This document shows, in pieces, positions 8,318-17,321 of a stretch of DNA of 64,000 nt. Each line of letters starts with the position of its first letter. The stretch's first letter is position 1. The DNA is taken from NCBI GenBank assembly GCA_965204245.1, contig CBDBED010000006.1, forward strand, positions 248,001 to 312,000, read 5' to 3'. The position numbers and the translations under genes are program-made. The notes below the pieces were generated by a model that did no database searches, was not told the origin of the DNA, and saw only the letters and a program-made list of their open reading frames with translations. Source of the stretch: JAAXIE01 sp965204245 (GTDB lineage Bacteria > Chloroflexota > Dehalococcoidia > Lucifugimonadales > JAAXIE01).

Positions 8318-8629
8318 TTACCCTGAATCGGAGGAGGAACTGCTGGCTACCTCCTCCTTGGAGCCGGAATCGCTGTGGGAGTGGCCATGGTCGTGACCGT
8401 GGCTGTGCCCATGATCACTGTCCTCTGTCTTGCCGGGAGGGCTGTAGCCCGTTTTCTTGTAGTCCGTAGTGTAGAAGCCTGAGCCTTTGTAGATGATAGG
8501 AACGGCGTGAAACCTGCGCCGGGAGTTGCCTTGGCAGAGGGGGCAGGGTCCTTCGGTTGCTGCGCTGAAGCTCTGTCTCAACTCGAAGATATGCCCGCAG
8601 CTGTCACACTGGTAATCGTAAAGGGGCAC
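8318..8629 (-). CDS. FmdB-type zinc-ribbon protein with His-rich tail
   Basis: A 103-residue protein. Residues 1-45 form the FmdB/CxxC regulatory zinc ribbon (YQCDSCGHIFE ... CPLCQG), a putative single-zinc domain originally linked to amide/formamide degradation operons. It is followed by the usual GSGFYTTDY segment. The tail is unusual: residues about 72-88 alternate His with Gly/Asp/Ser (DHGHSHGHDHGHSHSD), followed by a Ser/Glu-rich end. Such His/Asp runs commonly bind Ni, Zn or Cu in metallochaperones, so a metal-storage or delivery role is possible (inference). The start is GTG at 8629 with AGGAGG six bases upstream. Confidence 0.85.
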   Translation of the reverse strand: MPLYDYQCDSCGHIFELRQSFSAATEGPCPLCQGNSRRRFHAVPIIYKGSGFYTTDYKKTGYSPPGKTEDSDHGHSHGHDHGHSHSDSGSKEEVASSSSSDSG

Positions 8630-8800
8630 CTCTGACCTCCTGTGGTCACCGTTGGGCAGCCAATTTGAACGACTGCTTATATCTGTTCCGAATATAGCAT
8701 CGGCGGGAAGGGGGTGTCAAACGAGAAACGGCACCGGCCTATCTAGGAATGATATAGACCACAGATTCGAGAGTAACAAAACGCTCCCGAAGCCACGTGC

Positions 8801-9658
8801 CTACTCGCTCATAGTTGGCGACCAGTTGTAAATCTTCGACAATGATCCGCCCATGAGAGCCGATCGCTCCGAGTCCGATAGCTGGTCGGTCACACGGAAG
8901 GCCTCAACTCCCTGCTCGTAGGTCAACAGGTTTACGGCCCGCGTCCAGTCCGTACCCCAGAGGCAGCGCTCCAAGCCGTAGGCCTCGAATATCCGCCGGA
9001 GAGGCTCCCAAATGTCGGGATATGGAAACGGTTGGTGGGACAGAGTGCACGCACCCGATATCTTGATCGCCACGTTGTCCAACTCTGCCAAGGCCAGCAC
9101 ATTGTCAAGGTCACTAAAGGGTTCAGGCGGGGCCGGCGGGTCCATGGGCTGGGCTAGACCTACATGGTCGACTACCACCTGGGTATTTGGGTTACGACGG
9201 GCCAGTTCCCGCAGCAGGGGCAGCTTGTGCGACGCCATTACGTTCACAGGCACACCGGCTTGACCACCAGCCGCAAGTATGCCGTTGGGACGAGGGTCAT
9301 CAGGCTCGAATTCCCATGCCACCAGCATAAGTCGTGCCCCGACCACGCCTGGCCTGCTGGTCCAGTCTGCCATTTCCTCAGCCACCGATTCCGATTCGGG
9401 GTCGAAGGGCTTGATTAAGCCGAAGCGCCCTGGGTGCTTCGCATAGACTTCCAAGGCATATTCGGGATCGTAGCGGTACATTGAGAATGGGGACACCAAC
9501 AAGGCGCCATCGACGCCTACGGCATCCATAGCCGCCACCATATCATCACCACTGACCTCATCGGGGCCGGTGAGCGTACCAGCCCAAGGACGCCCAGGGT
9601 GGTTCCGCTCGTAGGCATGGACCTGAGAGTCAATTGTGAGAGTGCGAGTCGTCATCAT
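8801..9658 (-). CDS. Amidohydrolase family 2 protein
   Basis: A 285-residue amidohydrolase-2 enzyme. It has TIDSQVHAY at the N-terminus (DxxxH form of the metal motif), VVVDHVGLAQP in the middle with the expected His, and LWGTDWTRA at the C-terminal end with the catalytic Asp. This shorter form resembles the L-rhamnono/fucono-lactonase and 2-pyrone-4,6-dicarboxylate lactonase branch, so a lactone substrate is likely but unproven. It is a single gene with a leader of about 60 bases and an extended -10 box upstream. Confidence 0.83.
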   Translation of the reverse strand: MMTTRTLTIDSQVHAYERNHPGRPWAGTLTGPDEVSGDDMVAAMDAVGVDGALLVSPFSMYRYDPEYALEVYAKHPGRFGLIKPFDPESESVAEEMADWTSRPGVVGARLMLVAWEFEPDDPRPNGILAAGGQAGVPVNVMASHKLPLLRELARRNPNTQVVVDHVGLAQPMDPPAPPEPFSDLDNVLALAELDNVAIKISGACTLSHQPFPYPDIWEPLRRIFEAYGLERCLWGTDWTRAVNLLTYEQGVEAFRVTDQLSDSERSALMGGSLSKIYNWSPTMSE

Positions 9659-10170
9659 GTGCCTCCCAATCTATCAGCGGTATCTGACGCGCTGACTATT
9701 TCATTCCAGATTATTGACGTGGGGCCATTGTACCAGAGGCAGTGTGCTACCCGGTTTGACGCGGGCGTACGCCTTTAGCGGGGACCACGATGTTGGAATC
9801 GGACCGAGAAGCGAGTGCTTGGAAGAGGGAGCCCTAGATATAAGCATTGCTCCCTAGGTTGTCAGGCGCTTTTCCCGATTTCCGCACGACTCCGCTATAC
9901 GCCTCGGTCTAGGGAGCAACAATGTCAGTTTACCTACCGATTATGAATCTCTTGAGAAAAAGACGCCCCGTTTCGTGGGAATTTCGTGAACACTCCAGGC
10001 TTCAGGAAAACCTAGCATTCGGCACAACCGCATGGCCAAGTATTCTTACTCCTTGGATAGTTCGCTGTCACGGGTTCCACTGACTTGACCCTATAACTGA
10101 GTGCTGCTACCGTCGAAACGTCTTCGTATCTTATTGGATGTGGCACAAAAGGCTCTCCAAGGAGGTCGCC
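9659..10170. other. Intergenic region with distant inverted repeat
   Basis: Half a kilobase between divergent genes, with no convincing gene. It contains a perfect 10-base inverted repeat, TGCTCCCTAG at 9848-9857 and its complement at 9909-9918, separated by 51 bases. This could be operator half-sites or a long stem. A weak promoter-like pair (TTGACC at 10085, TACCGT at 10108) precedes the amine oxidase. Confidence 0.4.
9727..9735 (-). promoter_or_regulatory. Extended -10 element before the amidohydrolase at 9658
   Basis: Minus strand TGGTACAAT: TG, one base, then TACAAT at 9727-9732. No good -35 box is seen. It matches the TGnTACAAT form at 2150-2158 and 3760-3768. Confidence 0.35.
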
Positions 10171-12117
10171 ATGGCAATTTCCGCAGAAGACCGATCCGGG
10201 ACTACCTTTCTCCCATCCGTCTCTCATCCTCTTGACCCGTTGTCCTCTGAAGAAATAGCGACAGCCTCTGCCACTCTAATTTCCCAGCAGCAACTGGGGC
10301 CTCGAGTGAGGTTTGAAACCATAGTGCTGCAAGAACCTCCCAAGGATGCGGTAATTCGGTTTCAAGCGGGTGACCCCATATCCCGTAATGCTCTTATTGT
10401 CGTCTTGGATAACGACGCTCAAGCTACCTACGAGGCCATAGTGTCCCTCGACGAGCAGCGCGTAGTCTCTTGGGAACACATCCCTGGAGTGCAACCAAGA
10501 GTTATGTTCGATGAATTTGCAGAATGTGAGGCGGTGGTACAGGCTCACCCCGAGTTCCAGGCGGCCCTGCGCAAAAGAGGTATCACCGACCCCAGCCTAG
10601 TCATGGTAGACCCGTGGTCTGCAGGAGATTATGGGTTCACGGAAGAGAAGGGGCGACGCCTGGTATTGGCACGCAGCTTCGTCCGCTCAAGCCCCACCGA
10701 CAACGGATACGCCCGGCCTCTCGAAGGCGTAACGGCCGTGGTAGACCTCAACGCCATGGAAGTTGTCCGAATCGATGACTACGGCTTTGTTCCCTTGCCA
10801 CCCGACCCTGGCAACTATGCTGCAGAATTCGTCGGAAAGTTCCGTAACGACCTGAAGCCCCTAGAGATCACTCAGCCCGAGGGGCCGAGTTTCCAACTAG
10901 ATGGCCAGAGTGTCACTTGGCAGAAATGGCGCATGCGCATCGGGTTCACCCCTCGAGAAGGACTGGTGATTCACACCGTCTCCTATGAAGACCAAGGCCG
11001 AGCCCGGCCTGTGTTGTACCGCGCTGCCCTCTCCGATATGGTCGTGCCCTATGGGGACCCCAGCAAAGACCACTATCGAAAGAATGCCTTCGATGCAGGT
11101 GAGTACGGCATAGGCTCGCTTACCAACTCTCTCACACTTGGATGCGATTGCCTGGGGGAAATTCACTACTTCGATGCGGTAATGAACAATGGACGAGGTG
11201 AGCCGTTCACTATACCCAACGCAGTCTGCATGCATGAAGAGGACTATGGCATCCTCTGGAAGCACGTAGACTGGCGCACTGGTCGGACGGAGGTGCGTCG
11301 CTCCCGGCGCTTGGTAGTCTCAAGCATAGCCACGGTAGGCAATTACGAGTACGGTTTCTTTTGGTATTTCTATCAAGACGGCACTATACAGATGGAGATC
11401 AAGCTCACTGGCATCGTCAACACGGCTGCGGTTCCGGAAGGGGAGACTCCGAAATATGGAACGCTGGTTGCTCCTCAGCTCAACGCCCACATTCACCAGC
11501 ACTTCTTCAACTTCCGGTTGGACATGTCAGTAGACGGTGAGGATAACTCCGTCTATGAGGTAAACACGGTGTCCGAACCCCCAGGTCCGGATAACCCACA
11601 CAATAACGCGTTCTATGCAGAGGCCACCCATCTGAAAAGCGAATTGGAGGCCCAGCGGATCATTGACCCAATGAGCGGGCGTTACTGGCTCGTACGCCAC
11701 ACATCTGCCAAAAACGCTCTAGGCCAGCCTGTGGGATACAAGCTCATGCCCGGCGAGAACATCCTGCCCTTTGCGCACCCCGACGCTAGCGTCATCAAAC
11801 GTGCTGGGTTCATGACCAAGCACCTCTGGGTCACCCCCTATGAACCTGAAGAGATGACAGCCACCGGAAAGTACCCCAACCAGCACCCCGGCGGGGCTGG
11901 CCTTCCTGAATACACCAAGAATGACCGCAATGTGGAGCACACGGATGTGGTGCTCTGGTACACAGTTGGCTACCACCACGTTCCTCGCCCTGAAGATTGG
12001 CCCATATCACCGGTTGCGTACTGTGGGTTTCATCTGAAGCCCGTAGGATTCTTTGATACGAACCCCGTTCTGGACGTGCCTCCCAGCGAGAACCACAATG
12101 GAGGTTGTCACGGTTAA
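10171..12117 (+). CDS. Copper-containing (topaquinone) primary amine oxidase
   Basis: A 648-residue copper amine oxidase, which deaminates primary amines to aldehyde, ammonium and H2O2. The Tyr that becomes topaquinone is Tyr392 in VGNYEYGFF. The catalytic-base Asp is Asp308 in AFDAGEYG, 84 residues upstream as in the Arthrobacter enzyme. The copper ligands are His440 and His442 in HIHQHFF and His603 in HHVPRPEDWP. The ATG at 10171 follows AAGGAGG; an earlier in-frame ATG at 10138 lacks a ribosome site. No signal peptide is visible, so it is probably cytoplasmic like its actinobacterial relatives. Its end overlaps the start of the amino-acid binding protein gene, so the two are translationally linked. 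The released ammonium could feed the glutamine synthetase at 22.8 kb (inference). Confidence 0.95.
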   Translation: MAISAEDRSGTTFLPSVSHPLDPLSSEEIATASATLISQQQLGPRVRFETIVLQEPPKDAVIRFQAGDPISRNALIVVLDNDAQATYEAIVSLDEQRVVSWEHIPGVQPRVMFDEFAECEAVVQAHPEFQAALRKRGITDPSLVMVDPWSAGDYGFTEEKGRRLVLARSFVRSSPTDNGYARPLEGVTAVVDLNAMEVVRIDDYGFVPLPPDPGNYAAEFVGKFRNDLKPLEITQPEGPSFQLDGQSVTWQKWRMRIGFTPREGLVIHTVSYEDQGRARPVLYRAALSDMVVPYGDPSKDHYRKNAFDAGEYGIGSLTNSLTLGCDCLGEIHYFDAVMNNGRGEPFTIPNAVCMHEEDYGILWKHVDWRTGRTEVRRSRRLVVSSIATVGNYEYGFFWYFYQDGTIQMEIKLTGIVNTAAVPEGETPKYGTLVAPQLNAHIHQHFFNFRLDMSVDGEDNSVYEVNTVSEPPGPDNPHNNAFYAEATHLKSELEAQRIIDPMSGRYWLVRHTSAKNALGQPVGYKLMPGENILPFAHPDASVIKRAGFMTKHLWVTPYEPEEMTATGKYPNQHPGGAGLPEYTKNDRNVEHTDVVLWYTVGYHHVPRPEDWPISPVAYCGFHLKPVGFFDTNPVLDVPPSENHNGGCHG

Positions 12118-13201
12118 CCTCTTTCTAAGCAACCTTGACCTAATTCGGTTGCCATGCCTTTTTGCCGCGTTGGTCATACTTTGCACCGGGTTAGCCTGCG
12201 CACAGACTGCCTCCGAGCGGGAGCACGCCCGGCTGGACCTGATCAGAGACCGGGGCCAAGTGGTATGCGCCACCTTGGACGATACGCCAGGTTTCGGCCA
12301 CCTCGATGAGGGTGGCAACCTCGTCGGCTTTGACATCGACCTCTGCCGCGCCGTCGCGGCCGCTGTGCTGGGCGACCCAAACGCCGTGGAACTTCGAACT
12401 ATCGCTTCTTCAGAGCGAGGGCCCTCTGTGCAGTCCGGTGAGGTGGACCTGCTGGTTTTCGTCACCACCTGGACCAGCGCCCGCGATGCCACATGGGGAG
12501 ACTTCGCCTACCCCATGTTCTATGACGGCCAAGGGTTCATGGTACCCACAGACTCAGGGTTAAGCAGTGCCTATGACTTAGATGGGGCCGCCGTATGCAC
12601 CGTGATAGGTACTACCAGTGAACTCAATATGCAGGACTTCTTCCGTCAAAATCAGATGGACTTCAATCCAACTACTTTTGAGGACGCAGAACTCGCCTTG
12701 GATGCATACCGCAACCGGCAGTGCGACGCCTTCACCACCGACCAATCGACCCTCGCAGCCCTGCGCACCAGCCTTGCTGACCCGGACAAGCATGTCATTC
12801 TTCCAGAGGTCATCTCCGAGGAACCCCTCACTCCCTTAGTGCCCCACGGGGACAGCCAATGGTTCGATATCGTGAAGAGCGTGATGAGTATCCTGATATA
12901 TGCCGAGGCATACGGCGTACATTCCGCCAACGTCGATGCGATGACCTCAAGTGAAGATGTGAAAGTGCTACGGCTCCTAGGTGTGGAAGGCGCTTGGGGA
13001 CAAGAGCCGCTAGGCCTCGACCCCACAGTCGCGCAGACGATCATCAAGAGGCTAGGCAATTACGCCGAGATATACGAGCGCCATCTGGGGCGCAATGGCA
13101 TCGGACTGATCCGGGCAGGCAGCCGCAACGCCCTTTGGGCCGGGGCTCCATGTGTAGACTGCCCCAAGGGTGGGCAGATATACGCAGCGCCCCTGCGGTA
13201 G
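12098..13201 (+). CDS. AapJ/BztA-type amino-acid ABC transporter binding protein (orphan)
   Basis: A 367-residue periplasmic binding protein of the general L-amino-acid (AapJ/BztA) type. A signal peptide with hydrophobic core IRLPCLFAALVILCTGLACA is followed by the family's typical start (RLDLIRDRGQVVCA) and GFGHLDEGGNLVGFDIDLCRA. The C-terminus, PKGGQIYAAPLR, matches the usual ending of AapJ. The start is placed at the ATG at 12098, which overlaps the amine oxidase stop by 20 bases; the frame is open to an earlier ATG at 12053. No AapQMP permease or ATPase genes follow, so this is an orphan binding protein that must borrow a transporter or act as a sensor (inference). Confidence 0.88.
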   Translation: MEVVTVNLFLSNLDLIRLPCLFAALVILCTGLACAQTASEREHARLDLIRDRGQVVCATLDDTPGFGHLDEGGNLVGFDIDLCRAVAAAVLGDPNAVELRTIASSERGPSVQSGEVDLLVFVTTWTSARDATWGDFAYPMFYDGQGFMVPTDSGLSSAYDLDGAAVCTVIGTTSELNMQDFFRQNQMDFNPTTFEDAELALDAYRNRQCDAFTTDQSTLAALRTSLADPDKHVILPEVISEEPLTPLVPHGDSQWFDIVKSVMSILIYAEAYGVHSANVDAMTSSEDVKVLRLLGVEGAWGQEPLGLDPTVAQTIIKRLGNYAEIYERHLGRNGIGLIRAGSRNALWAGAPCVDCPKGGQIYAAPLR

Positions 13202-13207
13202 CCAGTA

Positions 13208-14344
13208 TCAGTCTAACGTATCCAGCACCGCTCGTATTGCTGGGCCAAACTCCAGAGCCTGCCAACGCCTCACATCGGGACCACTGACTTCAACATCCAA
13301 GCTGGAAGGACGCCGGGCCAGACGCTCCAAGCTGGCGACTGGCCATAACAACCCAGGGTTTAAGCCCAACTCCTCACCCAACTGGCTGCGCCACGTTTTC
13401 AACCTGCGCAGCCGTCCGTCCACCCGCTTTCGCTCTTCTGGAGTCAATGGGGCAGAGGCCCGCTCACGTTCAGGCCTCTTGACTGGCTCAGATACTAGGC
13501 CCTGCTTGATGGCCTGCTGCAAACCCCGACTTCTTGGCGGATAAGCATATCGACCCAAGCCCTTGACGCTGGAGAGTTCAGCTAAAGGCTCTTCCGATAG
13601 TTGAAGTAAAGCCGAATCAGAAAACACCCTGAAAGGCGGCCGATCGAGGCGCATTGCTTCCTGTTCTCGAAACTCATACAAGCAGCGCAGAATCGCTAGG
13701 GCCTCACCATCGAACTGATGACTGCCTTTCGTGGAAAGGAAGGCCATATCCCGGTCGGGAGCAGTGTAGCGCACCTCCTCCAAACGCTTGCATTCCTCCA
13801 ATACCCACTCAAGTCTCGACATCTCGACGAGCCGCTCCACTAGGGAGTCGCAAGCGGAAGCGAGGTGTAAAACGTCGGAGGCAGCGTAATCCAGTGCCTC
13901 AGCACCCAGCGGCCGCAGACTCCAGTCTGACCGTTGCAGGCCTTTTGGCTTGTCCAACTCCACACCCGCGTACTCCTTTAGCACGGACTGTATCCCTAGC
14001 TGCTTCAATCCAACAAATGCGCCAGCAATACTAGTGTCGAACAGGTTCGTGACTTCAAATCCCCAATCGCGGTGGAAGCTGCGAATGTCGTTACCGGCCG
14101 CATGAAACAGCTTCTGTACCGAATCGTCGGCTAGTAGTTCGCCAAGGGGTTGAATGTCATCAATCGCAAGCGGGTCTATAATCCAAGCTTCGTCTCCTGC
14201 TGCCAGTTGTACCAAGCAAATGCGTTCACGGTACCTGAAGAAGCCATTGGACTCGACATCAACAGCCACCATCGGTGCGGTGCACAGGCGACCACCTATC
14301 TCAGCAAGCCGTTCGGTAGTGTTGATGAGTTGGATTTGAGACAT
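13208..14344 (-). CDS. rnd: Ribonuclease D-like 3'-5' exonuclease
   Basis: A 378-residue protein with an N-terminal DEDDy exonuclease domain and a C-terminal HRDC domain. The catalytic motifs are VAVDVESNGF (Asp29, Glu31), FHAAGNDIRSF and YAASDVLHL (Tyr and Asp). The HRDC domain lies at about residues 215-290. RNase D trims tRNA precursors and other small stable RNAs. Motif I reads DVE instead of the common DTE, which keeps both acids. Length and order match the family. It converges with the binding-protein gene, with only 6 bases between the stop codons. Confidence 0.9.
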   Translation of the reverse strand: MSQIQLINTTERLAEIGGRLCTAPMVAVDVESNGFFRYRERICLVQLAAGDEAWIIDPLAIDDIQPLGELLADDSVQKLFHAAGNDIRSFHRDWGFEVTNLFDTSIAGAFVGLKQLGIQSVLKEYAGVELDKPKGLQRSDWSLRPLGAEALDYAASDVLHLASACDSLVERLVEMSRLEWVLEECKRLEEVRYTAPDRDMAFLSTKGSHQFDGEALAILRCLYEFREQEAMRLDRPPFRVFSDSALLQLSEEPLAELSSVKGLGRYAYPPRSRGLQQAIKQGLVSEPVKRPERERASAPLTPEERKRVDGRLRRLKTWRSQLGEELGLNPGLLWPVASLERLARRPSSLDVEVSGPDVRRWQALEFGPAIRAVLDTLD

Positions 14345-14398
14345 CTATCTATTCCATCGGTACTAGGACTGTGGGGCGTTCACCCAAGAGCTAACGCT

Positions 14399-15814
14399 TT
14401 ACCCCTCAGAGCCGTTAGCGGGCACCCGAAAGGTGAATACTGCACCCCTTCCCTGGCTGCTCTCAGCCCATATGCTCCCGCCGTGGGCCTCCACTACTTC
14501 CTTGGCAATGGCTAGACCCAAGCCCGATCCCGTTCCCCCATCTTCATGGCTGCGGGAACGGTTTACCCGGTAAAAGCGCTCGAATACATAGGGTAAGTCA
14601 TTCGGCTCTATACCTGGCCCACGATCTGCCACTGCCACCTGAACCGAGCCATTGACGCGCCCTACTTCAACCGTAACCGCTGTGTCCTCGCCGGTGTGCC
14701 GTACAGCGTTGCTCAACAAATTGGCGAGCACTTGGCCCATACGCTGGGAGTCGACCGTTGCTTCCAGCGTATGATCGTCCAGTTGGGTATCCAGCGAGAC
14801 TCCCCTGTCCTGAGCAAGGGGGCGGAAATCATCCACCACCCGATTTACCAGAGAGCCCATATCCACTTCGTCCTTCTCCAGAGGCAATCGGCCTGCCTGT
14901 GCCAACGAAAGAAGGCGGAGGTCGTCCACCAGCCGGGACAGCAGCAGCGTTTGGTCGTAGACTGTTCCCACCTGCTGCCGGTCCAACGGAAGAACCCCAT
15001 CCATCAGGCCTTCCAACTTCCCCTGCATCACACTGAGGGGGTTGCGCAACTCATGGGCTATGTCTGCAAGCATGAGACGCCGTTGTTGTTCGGTCAGTTC
15101 CAGCCTCTCGGCCATTTGATTGAAGGCCCCCGCCAACTCACCCAACTCATCCTGGTTGGAAACGTCCACCCGCTGACGCAAATCTCCCGCCGACATGTTG
15201 TTGGCGGCTTGGGTGAGGCGGCGTACTGGCGCCGTGATCTGTCGCGCTAGGAAAAACGCAAGCAACAACGCTAGTGCTCCTGTCCCTAGCCCCGACCACA
15301 GCAACCAACTGTTTACCCGATCAAAGAACTGACCTTCCAGTATGTTGCCCGCAGGTTGGGCAAAGAGCAGCCATCCCACTCGCTGTTCTCCGCGCCCTAA
15401 GGACAGCGCCGACGCTAACAGTTCAGGACTGGCCGCCTCTCCTTCGGTGTCCATCTGCGAATCAAAGACTACGTTTTGGTCTCGTCCGATGACGAGGAAC
15501 CGTTCGTTCACCAACCAAGAGCCGAACCAACGCACCTGCTCGTCGGGTGCCAAGCCAGCTCGCCTGCGCACGTTGTCGGGGATGGGGACTGGCTGCTCCA
15601 GAAACTCGCCAATCCCATCCCATGACCCCGTCATCCGGTAATACCAAGCAAACAGTGGAGCCACATATTGGGCCTTCTGGTGGCTGCTCTGGTCCACGAA
15701 GAGGTTGAGGCCTCCCGAGGCTGCCCGGTTGGCTAGAAAAGTCATCAACACCGTACCGACCATGACCACCAAGGCAAAAGCGACGAGCAGCTTGACGAAA
15801 AGGCTACTCCTCAT
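14399..15814 (-). CDS. Membrane sensor histidine kinase (HAMP, HisKA, HATPase)
   Basis: A 471-residue class I histidine kinase. TM1 is at residues 8-27, an extracytoplasmic sensor at about 30-170 and TM2 at about 172-191. A HAMP domain follows (RQITAPVRRLTQAANNM), then an H-box with phosphorylated His254 (DIAHELRNPL), an N-box, a G1 box (DRGPGIEP), an F-box (YVFERFYR) and a G2 box (GTGSGLGLAIAKE). The sensor domain is not one I recognise; the kinase half resembles BaeS/ResE-type kinases. The start overlaps the response regulator gene by 11 bases, so the two form a translationally coupled pair. Confidence 0.93.
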   Translation of the reverse strand: MRSSLFVKLLVAFALVVMVGTVLMTFLANRAASGGLNLFVDQSSHQKAQYVAPLFAWYYRMTGSWDGIGEFLEQPVPIPDNVRRRAGLAPDEQVRWFGSWLVNERFLVIGRDQNVVFDSQMDTEGEAASPELLASALSLGRGEQRVGWLLFAQPAGNILEGQFFDRVNSWLLWSGLGTGALALLLAFFLARQITAPVRRLTQAANNMSAGDLRQRVDVSNQDELGELAGAFNQMAERLELTEQQRRLMLADIAHELRNPLSVMQGKLEGLMDGVLPLDRQQVGTVYDQTLLLSRLVDDLRLLSLAQAGRLPLEKDEVDMGSLVNRVVDDFRPLAQDRGVSLDTQLDDHTLEATVDSQRMGQVLANLLSNAVRHTGEDTAVTVEVGRVNGSVQVAVADRGPGIEPNDLPYVFERFYRVNRSRSHEDGGTGSGLGLAIAKEVVEAHGGSIWAESSQGRGAVFTFRVPANGSEG

Positions 15815-16499
15815 CGGCCGCTCCGGCGAACTTGTATCCCACGCCGTACACCGTTACCACGTAACGAGGGTTCCTTGGGTCGGGTTCCAGCTTGAGGCGG
15901 AGATTCCTGATGTGGGCATCAATGGTGCGATCATATCCGTCATAGGAGTACCCCAAGGCTTGCTCGATCAGTTGAAGACGATTCAGGGTACGGCCCGCGT
16001 TCTGCATTAAAGTATCCAGCAGAGCGAATTCAGTACGGGTGAGGTCCAAGCGTGAGTTGCCCACCAGCACACTATGCGCCGCCCGGTTTAACACAATAGG
16101 CCCTGCCCTTATGATGTCGGTTGAAGGACGCTGGCCGGAAGAGCGCCTTAACACGGCTTTCACCCGGGCTACCACTTCCCGCGGGCTGAAAGGTTTGGCC
16201 ACATAGTCGTCAGCGCCCAACTCCAGCCCCACCAGCCTGTCGGTCTCGTCCACCCGAGCCGTAAGCATGATTATCGGGGTATCGGACTGCCTGCGTATGG
16301 CCCGGGCAACATCCAAACCATCGATTTCAGGAAGGCCCAAGTCCAGGACCACCAATTCGGGCTCGCCAATCCGGAACGCCTCAATGGCCGACGCCCCATC
16401 GTGCGCCATCTCTACGCTGTATCCAGCCTGCTCTAGGTACGCACGAAGTGTGTCGGTTATATCTCGGTCGTCGTCGACAAGCAGAATCTTCGCAGCCAT
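15804..16499 (-). CDS. OmpR/PhoB-family response regulator
   Basis: A 231-residue regulator with an N-terminal receiver domain (acidic pocket Asp9-Asp10-Asp11, phosphorylated Asp53 in VVLDLGLP, Lys in YVAKPFSP) and a C-terminal winged helix that binds DNA (LTRTEFALLDTLMQNAGRTLNR; IDAHIRNLRLKLEPD). It is the first gene of the pair with the histidine kinase. A perfect TATAAT on the minus strand at 16509-16514 lies only 9 bases before the ATG and there is little ribosome-site sequence, so the transcript may be nearly leaderless (inference). Targets are unknown; the adjacent transport operon is an obvious candidate. Confidence 0.94.
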   Translation of the reverse strand: MAAKILLVDDDRDITDTLRAYLEQAGYSVEMAHDGASAIEAFRIGEPELVVLDLGLPEIDGLDVARAIRRQSDTPIIMLTARVDETDRLVGLELGADDYVAKPFSPREVVARVKAVLRRSSGQRPSTDIIRAGPIVLNRAAHSVLVGNSRLDLTRTEFALLDTLMQNAGRTLNRLQLIEQALGYSYDGYDRTIDAHIRNLRLKLEPDPRNPRYVVTVYGVGYKFAGAADEE

Positions 16500-16508
16500 C
16501 TCAACTCG

Positions 16509-16514
16509 ATTATA
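16509..16514 (-). promoter_or_regulatory. -10 box of the two-component pair
   Basis: Perfect TATAAT on the minus strand, 9 bases before the response regulator ATG. No good -35 box is seen. Confidence 0.4.
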
Positions 16515-16583
16515 AGGCGTTGCCAGCCAAGCGAGAGCGAACGAAGTATCAGGTTGCCTGTCACACAGAGTTGCTGTGTGCGG

Positions 16584-17321
16584 TCAGAACGTGTCGGCCT
16601 CCCCGCCGAACCATTCCCTAATAAGTTCGTTCAGAGTACCGTCCCGCTTGACGGTGTCGATGGCATCATTCAGTTTGGCCTTCAACTCCGCGTCTTCTTC
16701 TCGGACGCCTATACCAATGCCCATGTCGATGGCTACCTCGGGGCCTACAATGGTCAACCTGTCCCTATTGTGCTCGATGTTGTCCAAGGCAAACCCCAAG
16801 TCTACTAGAGCAGCATCCGACCAACCGTTTAGTACTGAAGCTACCAAGTCTTCGGCCAATTCGTATTCCTGAGGGACTATACCGGCTTCCATCAAGTAAT
16901 CGAAATGAATCGTGGCTGTTTGGGCCGCAATCTTGGTTTTTGTCACATCATCACTAGACCCAGCTAGGGCCAGATATACCGATGGGCTGGGCGGGAAGTA
17001 TGGCTCCGTAAAATCGATGAGTTCATCCCTCTCGCTAGTGATACTCATCCCTGCCATGATGGTGTCGAAGTCGCCCGCCTGTAGGTTCGGGATCATAGTG
17101 TCCCATTTATTGAGTACCCACGTGCATTTTAGTTCCGCCCGCTGGCACAACTCATTGCCCAGATCTATCTCGAATCCGATCAACTCACCGCTGTCATCCA
17201 TGTGGTTGTAAGGTGGATAGGCCCCTTCCGTGCCCATCCTGACTTCTACCGCCTCCCCCCCGCACCCAAGTATCATCGCAAGAACGACGGCAGCAGGGGC
17301 TAGTCTCCTCATCCTATGCAT
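16584..17321 (-). CDS. Family 3 amino-acid-binding lipoprotein at the end of the liv operon
   Basis: A 245-residue solute-binding protein of family 3 (polar amino acids). The lipobox is AMILGCGG with Cys20, followed by the family start VRMGTEGAYPPYNHMDDSGELIGFEID and the mid-domain MAGMSITSERDELIDFTEPYF with the conserved Arg and Asp residues. The ATG overlaps the TAA stop of the livF-like gene by one base (TAATG), so it is translationally coupled. This is odd: family 3 proteins normally serve HisM/GlnP-type transporters, while the operon encodes a branched-chain (LivHMGF) transporter that already has its own binding protein at 21391-22566. Its partner is therefore unclear. Confidence 0.88.
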   Translation of the reverse strand: MHRMRRLAPAAVVLAMILGCGGEAVEVRMGTEGAYPPYNHMDDSGELIGFEIDLGNELCQRAELKCTWVLNKWDTMIPNLQAGDFDTIMAGMSITSERDELIDFTEPYFPPSPSVYLALAGSSDDVTKTKIAAQTATIHFDYLMEAGIVPQEYELAEDLVASVLNGWSDAALVDLGFALDNIEHNRDRLTIVGPEVAIDMGIGIGVREEDAELKAKLNDAIDTVKRDGTLNELIREWFGGEADTF

